Positions 10,624 through 22,815 of a DNA stretch of 64,000 bases are shown piece after piece (the stretch's first letter is position 1; each line of letters begins with the position of its first letter). The stretch spans positions 18,191,963 to 18,255,962 of the forward strand of contig NC_079219.1 in the NCBI RefSeq assembly GCF_029633865.1. The letters are read 5' to 3'. Below the pieces are notes generated by a model, which saw only the letters and a list, made by a program, of their open reading frames with translations, ran no database searches and had not been told where the DNA came from. Position numbers and translations under genes: made by a program. The DNA comes from Lampris incognitus (taxonomy: Eukaryota > Chordata > Actinopteri > Lampriformes > Lampridae).

Positions 10624-13600
10624 ATGGAACATTTAGAGGCTCAAGGTCAAGACCGCGAGGAGAATAAATCACTCTCCTCTCACTCCTTAAAGTCCTCAAA
10701 ATCTTCAAGAAAGCTGAGTGTTAGATCCTCAGCAGGATCTTCAAAAAGATCGTCTGCATCAGCTAGAGCCAGTATGGCAGCAGCACTAGCACTGGCTGAA
10801 GCACAGGCTGCTAAAGCCAGAGCAGCCTACGCTGATCAAGAAATGAACATTAAATTAGAGAAAGCTCGCATAGAAGCTAATGCAAATGTTGAAAAGGTCC
10901 GCTTAGATGTAACTGTTGATGCACTTCAAGCCAAGAAAGAAGCTGACACTTTCATGGCCAAAGCAGAGGTAATGCAGTCTACTGCTGTTCAGCTTATTGC
11001 AGATCGAAGTGAAGAGTTAGAGTTCTTGCCCATCCAAGTAAAGCCAGAGCAGAAAGTGAGTGAGTACATAAATAAACACTCAAGCAACTACACTGAGCTC
11101 ACGCAAAGACAGAAAGACATGTCCACTCAGCATAATGACGTCACCGCTCAGCAAAAACAAGTGAAACCTTCACCAGAGTTAACATCTTACTTCAGCGATT
11201 CAAATCAGTACCACTCGTCACCACCAGAGGGCAGTAAACCGGCGCTGCAAAGAGATACACTTCAACAATGTCTTTCCTACAGCGAGCACAACCACAGTGG
11301 AGGTGTAACCCAAACCTTGCACCTACTGACAACACCACCAGTGACCTCGCCAGGTTCCTAGCAAAGAGCCAGCTGGTAACTGGAGGACTGACTAAGTATG
11401 ATGACAAGCCGGAGAATTATCTCAGCTGGAAGGTTACCTTTCAGAGTACCATTGCAGACCTTGGTCTTACTGCCAGTGAAGAAGTAAACTTGCTCATCAA
11501 GTGGCTGGGCCCAGAGTCCTCAGAACATGCTAGAAGGGTCAAAGCAGTCAACATACGTCATCCATCTGTTGGTCTAGGTATGATCTGGACAAGACTCGAC
11601 GAATGCTATGGTTCAACAGAGGCAATAGAAAGAGCCTTGTTCTCTAGAATAGAGAACTTCCCAAAGCTCTCCAGCAAAGAAACTCACAAGCTCCGCGAGC
11701 TATCAGACTTGCTGTCAGAACTGTCAGCTGCAAAGCTAGGTGAATATTTACCTGGTTTATGTTACCTCGACACAGCCAGGGGAGTAGGTCCAATTGTGGA
11801 GAAGCTACCCTTTCACCTCCAAGAAAAGTGGACAACGGTTGGGTCGGCATTTAAAGAGGAGCATAGAGTGGCCTTCCCCCTTTCTCTGTCTTTTCGGAGT
11901 TTGTGCAGAAAGAGGCCAGAGCAAGGAATGACCCAAGCTTTACAACAGCTTCTATCTTCTCTGTCAGCTTCAAGAAAGAAAAACCCATGGGTAATTACAA
12001 CAGAAACCCATCAGTTACAGTGCACAAGACAGACGTGTCAGCAGAGGTAACCACGAAAGTAGCAAGAGCAGTTGAAGATCTAAACAGACAATGTCCTATA
12101 CATCACAAGTCGCACCCACTGAAAAGATGTAGAGGTTTCAGGATGATGCTGCTTGAAGACAGAAAGCAGTTCATCAAAGACAATAACATCTGTTACCGTT
12201 GCCTTGCATCCACCAGTCACCAGGCAAAGGACTATAATGTCACCATCAGGTGTGTGGAGTGTGAGAGTGAGAGGCACTTGGCAGCTCTTCACCCTGGCCC
12301 AGCACCACAGACAACCGAGCCCCTCTCTGCCCCTAAACAGCATGGCAGGGAGGAAACAAGCTCATCAAAGCTGGATGTTACAGCAACGTGTACAAAGGTA
12401 TGTGGAAATGGATTTACAGGAAAATCCTGCTCGAAGATTTTCCTTGTGCATGTCTTCCTTGAAGGTCGGCAACATAAAAGCAAGAAGATGTACACAATTG
12501 TGGATGACCAAAGTAATCTGTCCCTTGCAAAGACTGAGTTTTTTGACATGTTTGACATTCAAAGCACAGTTGAACCATACACTGTGAAGACCTGTGCTGG
12601 CGTAGTAGAAACATCAGGTAGAAGAGCTTGCAGCTACACAATAGAGTCAGTAGATGTGAAAATGAGTTTTCCTCTCCCTATGCTCATTGAGTGTAATGCT
12701 ATTCCTAACAACAGGGAAGAAATACCCACTCCTGAAGCTGCACTACACCACCGCCATCTGCGGTCAATAGCTGCTGAGATACTGCCCCTAGACCTAGATG
12801 CAGACATCCTCCTGCTCATTGGACGGAACCTTCTGAGAGCTCACAAGGTGAGAAAGCAGCTCAGTGGCAGAGACAATGACCCATACACACAGAAGTTCGA
12901 CCTGGGCTGGGTTATCATAGGCGATGTGTGCCTCGGCAGTGCTCACAAGCCAACTAAAGTGAGTGCTCTAAAAATGCATGTATTCGATAATGGACGCCCA
13001 AGCCTTCTCACCCCCTGTGACAGCCGCATCAATATGAAGGAGAACTTCAATCTGAGTTACTCGAAAGCCACTCCCCATCAACTTCAAGCTTCAAGCCCAT
13101 ACTCGAGACCCACTGAAGAAAGTTGAGGAGAGACAGTCTTTCGCTGCACTGATGACGACAACCAGCTTGCACCATCTGTCGAAGACATGCTCTTTCTGAA
13201 GAAGATCGAAGGAGTCTTCAAAGATGAAACTAACAGCTGGGTCGCCTCATTACTCTTTCACAGCCCCAGACATCTACTCCCAGACAACAGACCCTATGCC
13301 TACAAGCGGCTTATGTTTCTTCGATGCCAGCTGGACAAGAAGGAAGACTTGAGAGCACACTTTGTCGAGTTCATGCAGAAAATGCTCGATAACAATCATA
13401 CAGCGCTGGCAACACCTTCTGACAAAGCTAAAGAGAGATGGTATCTTCCCACTTTCGGTGTCTACCAGCCACAGAAGCCTGGTAAAATTTGTGTGGTGTT
13501 TGACTCGAGTGCACAGTTTAATGGAGTGTCTCTCAATGACATGCTGCTTTCGGGGCCAGACCGCAACAACACACTTTTGGGTGTGCTTTTCCACTTCCGA

Positions 13601-13825
13601 AAGGAACCTGTTGCTGTCACAGCAGACATAGACCAAATGTTCTACTGTTTTGTTGTTCAGGAAGATCACCGAGATTTTCTTCGCTTTCTCTGGTATCAGG
13701 ACAATAACCTCAGCAAAGATGGAGTAGTCAGGAAAGTGGAGGTCAAGCTTACCCGTCACAAGACTACTAAGACTTTCTCCAGACCCATCTCAGAGTGTAT
13801 TCTTCTCTTGTCTCCAGAAGATTAG
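10624..13825 (+). pseudogene. BEL/Pao gag-pro-RT remnant
   Basis: Three successive frames read as a BEL/Pao polyprotein. 10624-11361: Ser-rich start and Ala/Glu/Lys-rich coiled coil (KARAAYADQEMNIKLEKA). About 11330-11900: Pao-type Gag core (SQLVTGGLTKYDDKPENYLS). From 11903: Cys/His region near 12090-12290, a protease with the VDDQSN active-site motif near 12500, then the N-terminal part of the RT (13187-13825). Frame breaks fall near 11300 and 11900 and a stop at 13126. The YVDD half of the RT, RNase H and integrase are absent: the sequence passes from RT to the 3' LTR. The element is internally deleted and dead. Confidence 0.85.
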
Positions 13826-13877
13826 ATAATATAAATGTTTATTTATTGTGGCATTTTAAATAATTCCAGACGGGGAG

Positions 13878-14157
13878 TGTAATGGAACGGTTTGCGTTAT
13901 TTTTAGAGCCTGCATAGATAAGTACTGCAGTTTCAGCTACTTCCTTTTCCTGTGACAAGAAAATGGTGTGACAACAATATTCATGCTCCATCATTAGCCA
14001 TCACCTAGTTTCTACCCCTTTTGAGTGGCAATATCTGCAAGTAAAGCTATTATCCATCATTGCTAGAATCTTTATTTTGAAGTATTTTTTACATATTTGC
14101 TACAGTTTGTATAATTTTGGTAACATGTATGACAGCACATTTTAATGATGGCATTCA
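13878..14157 (+). repeat. BEL/Pao 3' LTR
   Basis: Starts TGTAATGGAACGG after a purine tract (GACGGGGAG, 13869-13877) and matches 9251-9591 except for a ~55-base block missing here and small indels. It ends at ...GGCATTCA. The sequence beyond is the probable SCGN 3' flank. No matching target duplication with the left end was found. Confidence 0.75.
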
Positions 14158-14913
14158 GAAAGAAATGACAAAATTCTGAAACCAAACACAACAGACAACA
14201 AAGAACTCATTACTTGTCATCCATTTTATTTTCTGAGCAGCACATCATATCAAAATTAAGATTTAAGGTACTTCAAACATTTTTGATACAGATGAATGCA
14301 ATACTGGCCAAAGGTAGGCAATGGCTGATAATATTACTGTAGCTACATTGTCAGGCCACTCTTTCTGTCCTTTGAAATAATATGTCCACTGGCAAATAAG
14401 TTAGCAAAGCCACAAAAAATAATGCAGCATTCCTCTTCAGCTGGGGAAAAAAACATTCTGAGTGATTCTTTCCATTGCCCACAGTGTGCACAAGAACACA
14501 ATGATGTGTACATTCAAAGTACAGTCAAGATGTAAAGTCAATCATGTACGTACTAGGACAACGATACCTCGAACAGTTGATAATAGAGACCAATAAAATA
14601 TAGATTGTTTTTTGTTTAATACTCTCTGTAGAGACATTCATGCTTATTCATGCCAATCATATTCAGTATCTAATAAATGAGCAGCAGTAGTGCTCTATGA
14701 TGACCCAACATTCACAGCATACTGTCCATATTACACTACATGTATGTCAATAGCAAAATGACTTTTATCTTTGCTCACCCAAAACACTTAGGCTGCTGAC
14801 TGTGCAACAGATGTGCACCTATTGTGTGCAGGTGTTTACATCAAAATAGAGTGTACAATCGATGCACAGTGGGTGCATGCAGGCCATTACCATATCTAAA
14901 TACATTTCTGTAA
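14158..14913 (-). other. SCGN: SCGN 3' UTR and flank
   Basis: Unique-looking non-coding sequence between the SCGN stop and the BEL 3' LTR; probably the 3' UTR. No long open frame or repeat was recognised. Confidence 0.5.
14225..14230 (-). promoter_or_regulatory. candidate polyadenylation signal of SCGN
   Basis: AATAAA on the minus strand, 684-689 bases past the SCGN stop and only about 70 bases before the BEL LTR edge. It is the first good signal I noticed downstream. Use of the site is inferred. Confidence 0.4.
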
Positions 14914-15042
14914 TTAAGGATTAGGCTTGACACCCAGACAGAGGGCCAGCTCATTTTTCTGGATCTTTCCATCTTTGTTGACATCGCAGTGGCCTAGTAG
15001 AACAGCCCGCAGCTTGTCCAGCTCCGCACCTGTGAGACTTGG
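14914..15042 (-). CDS. SCGN: SCGN exon 11 (stop codon)
   Basis: 129 nt, 42 codons plus TAA. Encodes [21 protein letters not shown] loop 6 [12 protein letters not shown] and the C-terminus [11 protein letters not shown]. Acceptor CTGCAG. Confidence 0.95.
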   Translation of the reverse strand, partial: PSLTGAELDKLRAVLLGHCDVNKDGKIQKNELALCLGVKPNP

Positions 15043-16676
15043 CTGCAGAGAAAGGGGGGGGGGTGCAGAAAGAGAAGGAAAGGGGGAATTGAGTATTGGA
15101 GTGAATTAGTGTGGGTTGTATAATAAAAGTAATAGCCAGTACAGACAATTTGCCTGTCTTTTCAGCATGTTCTTTGAACATGTTGTGGGTGGAAAATTGC
15201 TGGCCATAGTGTGTGAGGAGATAAAATGTTATCCCACATCTTTACAGATTTTCAAGGTCAAGATTTTCAAGGGGAAATAATATTCTGCCTCCAGTCTCCC
15301 CCGATTTCTCCTCTGTTTGACAGAACTGTCCTTTAGTGAATTGTAGTTTACAGCCCTCACCTACCCTCGCTGTGTGTCATCAGGAGAAATAACAGCTGTC
15401 CTCCCACATGCAAGGACAAGTACAAATGCAAGCAACCTCAGATTCAACATCATGTCAGCATTCATCCAATTGGGGCTGTTTCACAACTACTGCAAAGGCT
15501 ACTCAAGTCACGGGCAACACAACGTATCAGGATAAACTGACAGCATCATAGTAGCTTACCCTGACCAGCTCCATCATGTCTTTAACAAAGCCATCCACCT
15601 CAGGACCCTCCAATGCTCCTGTCTTACTCTAAAAAACACACCAAAGAAAACATAGCATTGGAAAGAAAGAATAAACGGGATTCTTGTGGGAAATATGCAT
15701 GTAGTTTACAGTACAGTTGTATCAATTTTACTACTATAGCTAATACAATTTTGGATGATTCACAAAAACATCTCTCTAAAATTATAGGAAACAGAATTGT
15801 CCATCTACTGTTACATATGGTTTGGCCTCAATCTATCATCCCAAATGGAGTAATATTTAGGCAGGTACGATGATGACTTCAAGCATGTGTTCACTTAATG
15901 CAGCCATGTCCTGCATATCAAAGTCTCTTACCCTTGGGACAAAGTCTCATAAAAATTATTTTGGCTTTATGATTTGAACAAGCCTTGCGAAGCAAGCATA
16001 AATCCTGCACACTTAGCTCAGTTTGCTATAAAAAAGCAATACATGTTGGCTGGCTTTGAAAGATTAGATTTGGACACCCACCAGGGATTTGTGCCTCAAT
16101 ACAAATAATAAGAAGCAAGGATCGATTGACAGTGGATGCACTGTACTTGGACTGATGACTAATAGGTCACCAGTTCATCACAAAGGCTTACACCTATGAG
16201 CAATGTAGAGACTCCAGTTCACCCAATATGTGGACAGTTGAGGGAAACTCATGTAAACATGGGGAGAACATGCAAACTATACACAGATGGGCTGGCATTG
16301 AATGCAGGACCCCCTTTGCTGAGGTGACACTCTTAACTTCAGCCACCCTGATGTCCTCAGACAACTCCTACAATATACAATTATATAGACACAGAAATTA
16401 ATATTATCATGCAAATTAGACAGTTTTAACAGCGATTCTTAATAAGTGTGATCAACTCATATCCACAGATGCTTGGCGAGTGAGCCTACAACAATTAATT
16501 TATCAACACCAGAGAGTGACAACATAATGGGCACTTCATTTCATTATGTTTCATTATAGGGATAAGGCTAATTAAAATGACCTTCCTGCCCATCAGCACT
16601 GGCATTCAAATGCAAGCAGTTACACGTTTAGGAAGACTCAAATGAATGCACACATGCAAGCATTTGCACGTGTGTG

Positions 16677-16719
<43 letters not shown>

Positions 16720-16942
16720 CACAACACAAAATACGGACAAAACGCGAAACAAAAACACACCCAGGCACACACTCAAATTCTGAGGACACTTTTTTCATCC
16801 TGTAAAATAAATAAGCAGTGATATCCTTGAATATCCTGGCACTAGATAAGAAGGGATGGAGTTTTTATCCTCCACAACCAAACAAATTTGGGTAACCCTT
16901 CCTTTTACAGCCCCCTAATTACTAAGTATTTCCCCTGGTAAA

Positions 16943-16999
<57 letters not shown>

Positions 17000-19900
17000 G
17001 GCAAGTAAATACAGATAAACTACAGCTGAAATACTAAGAAAAAAACTCCACTATTAACCTCTGCAGGAACAATTTTCCTTATCGTTTGCCTGTAAAGCAC
17101 TTTGATAAGGTGCTATACAAATAGATTGCCTTGCCTTGCCTCTAGTGTTAAGGTATATCTTCTTAAATACTGGGTACGTTTCTGCAGATGTTTTTACAAT
17201 GTGCTCAATAAGTAAGTTAAAACTGTACTGTAAAATTAAGCCTTGTTTCCAAAAGGGACAAAAGGCTCCGCAGCTTGAAATCTACTAGCAAACGGAGGTT
17301 AGAACTGGATCCTCATTCAATTCTTACATATAATCCTTGCAGGTTGACTTGACTGGGCTCTTCATTGCCTCCATCAGCGTAAATAGTTGTTAGCAGAAGA
17401 ACCACATGTGTGGGCATAAGAATGTCAATCATTCACATATATTTTGGCATCATCAGAGAATTACCAGTTTCTGGGCAAATGTACATACTACAATGAGTAG
17501 TAGTAATAATATTACTAATAATGAACTGATGGCACGGTGGCCCAGTGGTTAGCGCGGTCGCCTCACAGCAAGAAGGTCCTGGGTTCGAACCTCCGGGGTT
17601 GTCCAACCTTGAGGGTCATCCTCTGTGTGGAGTTTGTATGTTATCCCTGTGTCTGCTGTGGGTTTTCTCCAGGTGCTCCGGTTTCCCCCACCAACAAAAG
17701 AAGCATGCATGTTAGGGTTTATACTCCTGTCTGTGCCACCTGACCAAGGCAATGGGAAAAGAAATGGAGTTGGTCCCCGGACGCTGCATGAAGGCAGCAG
17801 CCCACTGCTCCTAGCTACACAGATCACAGCTAAGATGGGTTCATTTGCAGTAACTGAATTTCCCCAAGGGGATTAATAAAGGAAACTTAAATAGTATATT
17901 TGGATATTGCTTCCTTGTGATATGTAGTATTTTATATCTGGCTAATGTGACCAGGGAGATTGTAACCAACAGACTTTATTATTCATTTAAAATATTATTG
18001 GCTGGTAGTAAAAGAAGCCATTACTAGAAGATGGTACGAAGTTTAGCCCCTGACTCAAAAACAATGGTTTGATGTAATCTGTGAGATTTTAGTCATGGAA
18101 AAATTAACACACATGTTAAGGATAAAAGCACAATTTGAGGAAAAATTAGGAAAGGTGGTTAAAATTTACATCTCGACAATAAGACGGTAACAATATGAAG
18201 GTTATATAATAATAGCAGAAGGAATGTGAATGTTTAACAAGTTTTATAAAATAACTGTTTGCTAGCTTTTTGTGTGCATTTGTGAAACTCCATAATAATT
18301 AAAGTGGTCAAAAAAAGGGAAATCCTTGCAGAATTACTGCCGTGATGAAGTCGATCATTTGATACCGGAATAAAATAGGTTGGCTATAATGAGATCGAAT
18401 CTGCGTCTGTCCCCCAGTGCAGCACTTACAACGTCGTAATGGGCAAAGATCTTCTCAAAGTCTCTCTTCCTCTCCACTTTGCTGGAGGCCTGAGGACATG
18501 GAAGAGAGAGGGAGAGGGTTATGGAGAGAGATTGGGAGAGGACAACGCCAAAGAAAACAGGATAATGTCTGCAGAAGGGAGGAAAAGGGGGAGAAAGGGC
18601 AGACCACAGGAGGGAGGATATGAAGAGGACAGGGCAAGAAATGGAAATCAAAACTATGCTAAGCACTCCTCTTACAGTTCCCCATGTGTCACATTATATA
18701 GGGCACCAGGTTTTTGAATTGCATGTGAAAGGAAGTAACCAGTTATTAATGATGTAATGGGAACCAACAATACTCTTTCTTGTCCCTCTGTATTTGGTCA
18801 TTGAAAATGTAATATTGCTACAAGTACATGTTGTAACATCATGGTCATAGTGTAACCGAAAAGGAAATAGCCATCTAAGAAAAGAAAGCGTGAGAATTTG
18901 CAAAGGCCATGAGAACCAACAGTTAATTAGAAATTTGCCTTCATTGTGGCCATTTGGCACAGAAGAAATCTCAGAATCTTCTTCTTCTGGCTTGTTCTCT
19001 GTTTCGCAGGGGTCACCACAGCGGATTTTACAGTTTCCATCAGTACCCTGTGAGGGCACAGCACCAATGGTGGTCGTTGTTAACCCGGGCCTCAAACGAT
19101 CCGGTATGGTTTTGTCAATCCGCATAATGGTTTGGCAAAATTTTACATTGGATGCCCTTCCTCAAACAACCACTAACCCTATGGACGGGGGAACAGGTAA
19201 AGCACTGGATGCTATCCCAGTACTCATGGACTTGTGCCCATGCTTGAAGAAATCTCAGAATACATACAGTAAGTAATTCCATCATATCTGTAAGACTCCC
19301 CCCAGTATTTAAGAGAACTTGGCAGAAAACCAAAGTGCCAGACTATTACTAATTCTCTGCACCATGTCACTTCATCACCTCTTACTTTGCCAGTACAAGA
19401 TCAGCTATGTTATTTGGTTTGGAGACGGTGGCACTGACGAAAAGACAGGAGGCAGAGCTGGAGATGGCAGAGTTGAAGATGCTAAGATTTTCATTGGGGG
19501 TGATGAAGAAGGACAGGATTGGGAATGATTATATTACAGGGACAGCTCAGTTTGGATGGTTTGGAGACAAACTAAGAGAGGCAAGACTGCGATGGCTTGG
19601 ACATGTGTGGAGGAGAGATGCTGGGTATATTGGGAGAAGGATGCTGAATATGGAGCTTCCAGGGGAGAGGAAAAGAGGAAGGCTAAAGAGGAGGTTTATG
19701 GGTATGGTGAGGGAGGACATGCAGGTGGCTGGTGTGACAGAGGAAGATGCAGAGGACAGGAAGAAATGGAAGAGCAGCCGAAAGAAGTAGTAGTAGATTT
19801 TGCCTGTATAAATCAATCCTTGTGTATATGTCTGAAGATTGTTGTGTTGTCGTGTTGTTATTTTATGTTAAGTACACTGTGAGAACAACGACACCGGAGT

Positions 19901-22466
19901 AAAATTCTGTGTGTGCAAACGTACATGGCCAATAAAATCTGATTCTGATGTGCATATAAATTCTATAGTCTCTATGACAAGTCTTACTAATACAGCACCT
20001 TGCTGGGGAAAAAAAAGGTTAGTCCTCTGTGGTGTATTGATAAATGTTCTATCATTCACTGTGGATACGGAACTACTTATTGTTTACATGTTGTTGACCT
20101 GATGTAACCCCGCCCAGAAAGGATATAAATATTAGGTGCAAAAGCGCCAAAACTCAGAACTGCGCTCTCTAATGCCTTGACAGTCAGGTGGACATGTACA
20201 GCCGAGAGATATGAATAAAAGCTCCTTTACATAAAGTCATCTCCGGGTACTTTGTCCATAAGAACACAACATCCTCATCTATAGGTAAGCATTAACCTCA
20301 ATTCAAAGAAACGGCACTATAAAACCCGGGCTATTGCTATCATATACCATCGGTACCTACAGGGTCGTTCCTTGCACTGACCGGTAAAAGAGGTGTTTAT
20401 TAGCCCACTTTCCAAAGAAATATAAAGACCGTTAAAAGAATAATAGAAAAGCTTTAACTAAATTGACATGAGCTTTCACAGATGGCAACATAATAACTTG
20501 GTGAACTCACATCCATGTGGAACTGAAGCAGGAAATTTTCTTCAAGAGCCAAAATTCTGAAAGAAAAGAAACATGTCACGCAGGCCCACCATGAGTACAT
20601 TCGCTGTGAAAGAGACATTTGACATATTAGGTATTGGTATGCTGAATGTTTTATTGATTTGTCCCCTCTTGGGATGCAGTTTAATGGGTAATGCTAATCC
20701 TGAACAGTTGGAATGAGACATTCCCGGTTTGAGCAATGGTCACAACAAGGTCATGCTGCACTTTGAACATGAAATCAATATACTTGCATCTCTTTTTTCC
20801 CTCCTTTTCTCCTCCAATTGTACTTGGCCAATTACCGTACTCTTCTGAGCTGTCCTGGTTACTGCTGCACCCCCTCTACCTATCCGGGGAGGTCTGCAGA
20901 CTACCACGTGCCTCCTCCAATACATGTGGGGTCACCATCCGCTTCTTTTCACCTGACAGTGAGGAGTTTCACCAGGGGGATGTAGCGTGTGGGAGGATAA
21001 CGCGATCCCCCCCCCCAAACAGGCGTCCCGACTGATCAGAGGAGGCGCTAGTGCAACGACCAGGACACATACCCACATCCGGCTTCCCACCCACAGGCGC
21101 AGCCAATTGTGTCTGTAGGGACGCCTGAACAAGCCAGAGGTAACACGGGGATTCAAAACGGCGATCCCCATGTTGGTAGGCAATGGAATAGACCACCGTG
21201 CTACCCAGACACCTATTGGCATCTTTTTGTGTACAGTCCTTGGAGTCAATTACTATTTAGGATAATTCATTTCATATGTACCCATGCCACATTTTTTTAC
21301 ATTGTTTGAGTTTGACTGAACATCCGCTTGAATTGTACTACTAACCCCAGTCAGACACTATCAAACGGACAATTATTGAGTTTGTAACAAACCTATAATG
21401 AATGTCTTTATGCATGCTCAATAATCCAGGTAAGAAAATCAAAGAAGGTTGAATTAGTTCATCTGGATACAATGTTTATTGACATTAGTTTCATCACTCA
21501 ACTAAGTGACCTCTTATATAAACCTATAATGAATATGTTGTATTTTATTGGCTTACTTACTTAACCTGCCTCACTCTTGACACATATTTTTGTTCCCCCT
21601 TTATACTTACCCAATGCAATCTGTAAGAAAGAAAATGTCCCTTTTGTTCTGGTTCTGTAATGTGAGTTAGTTGACAGCTTTGTTGTTTCTGTTAGCTGGA
21701 AATGTCCCTGTTCTGCAACACACATGCCATTCCTCTTTGTATCTATGATTGGCCTCAGACGTCCTCATACTGAAACCTGGCTTAGCAGGCTATAAAATTT
21801 CGTCAGTGGGAGGACTATGGGCATTAACATTACTTCCACACAATTGTACTTTTGAAGAAGAAAAATAAAACAGTCATCACTGGCACAGACAAGCTTGTAA
21901 AATGATCTAATAAAGTTGCTCAAAAAGACACCCTTCTAATCCTCTAAAAGGCCTGAGAAAAATCTACAGAGATATAGATGGATGGAAGTATCAATATGAG
22001 CCCATGTAAACATGACTACATTCCAGCCTTCTTATTTTCCTGCAATCAAAGAAGGTTGAATCAGTTCATCTGGATGCAACATTTATTGACAGATACATTT
22101 CATCACTCAACTAAAAGACATCTTCAGACAGCAGAAGTGATCGATGTGGCAATCCCGAGTGATGGCAACATCAGAAAGAAAGAGCATGAGAAGCTAAAAA
22201 AATACCAAGGGCTGAGGGAAGAACTAGATCAGATGTGGAAAGTGAAATCCACAATAGTCCCAGTGGTAATAGGAGCACTAGGGGCTGTGACCCCAACACT
22301 GGGAGAGTGGCTCCAGCAGATTTCAGGAACACCATCTGAGGTCTCTGTCCAGAAGAGTGCAGTCCTAGGAACAGCTAAGATACTGCGCAGAACCCTCAAA
22401 CTCCCAGGCCTCTGGTAGAGGACCCGAGGTTGAGGAGGACACACACCACCCGACAAAGGGGATTTA

Positions 22467-22497
<31 letters not shown>

Positions 22498-22559
22498 TTA
22501 TATTCCACTCATTTGTTGAGCACTTTTTTCAACACCATTGAGTTTCCAAAACAAAAAAA

Positions 22560-22592
<33 letters not shown>

Positions 22593-22784
22593 ATCTAGTA
22601 ATTCAAGTACATTTTTAATGAGACAGTACAAGCCTGTTTCATGCCATAAGCAATTATCAGCTAATGATTGCTTATGGCATGAAACAGGCTTGTACTGTCT
22701 CATAAAGAATTTACTTGAATCACTGGATTATTTTGCTCCTTATTTGTTGAGCACTTTCCCTATCGTTGAGTGTTTCTTTTAAAA

Positions 22785-22815
<31 letters not shown>

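Noticed and set aside
17560-17600. Possible tRNA gene, because of a good B box and cloverleaf-like head
   Set aside because: The sequence continues into a SINE body with other copies in the window; the head lacks a proper acceptor stem.
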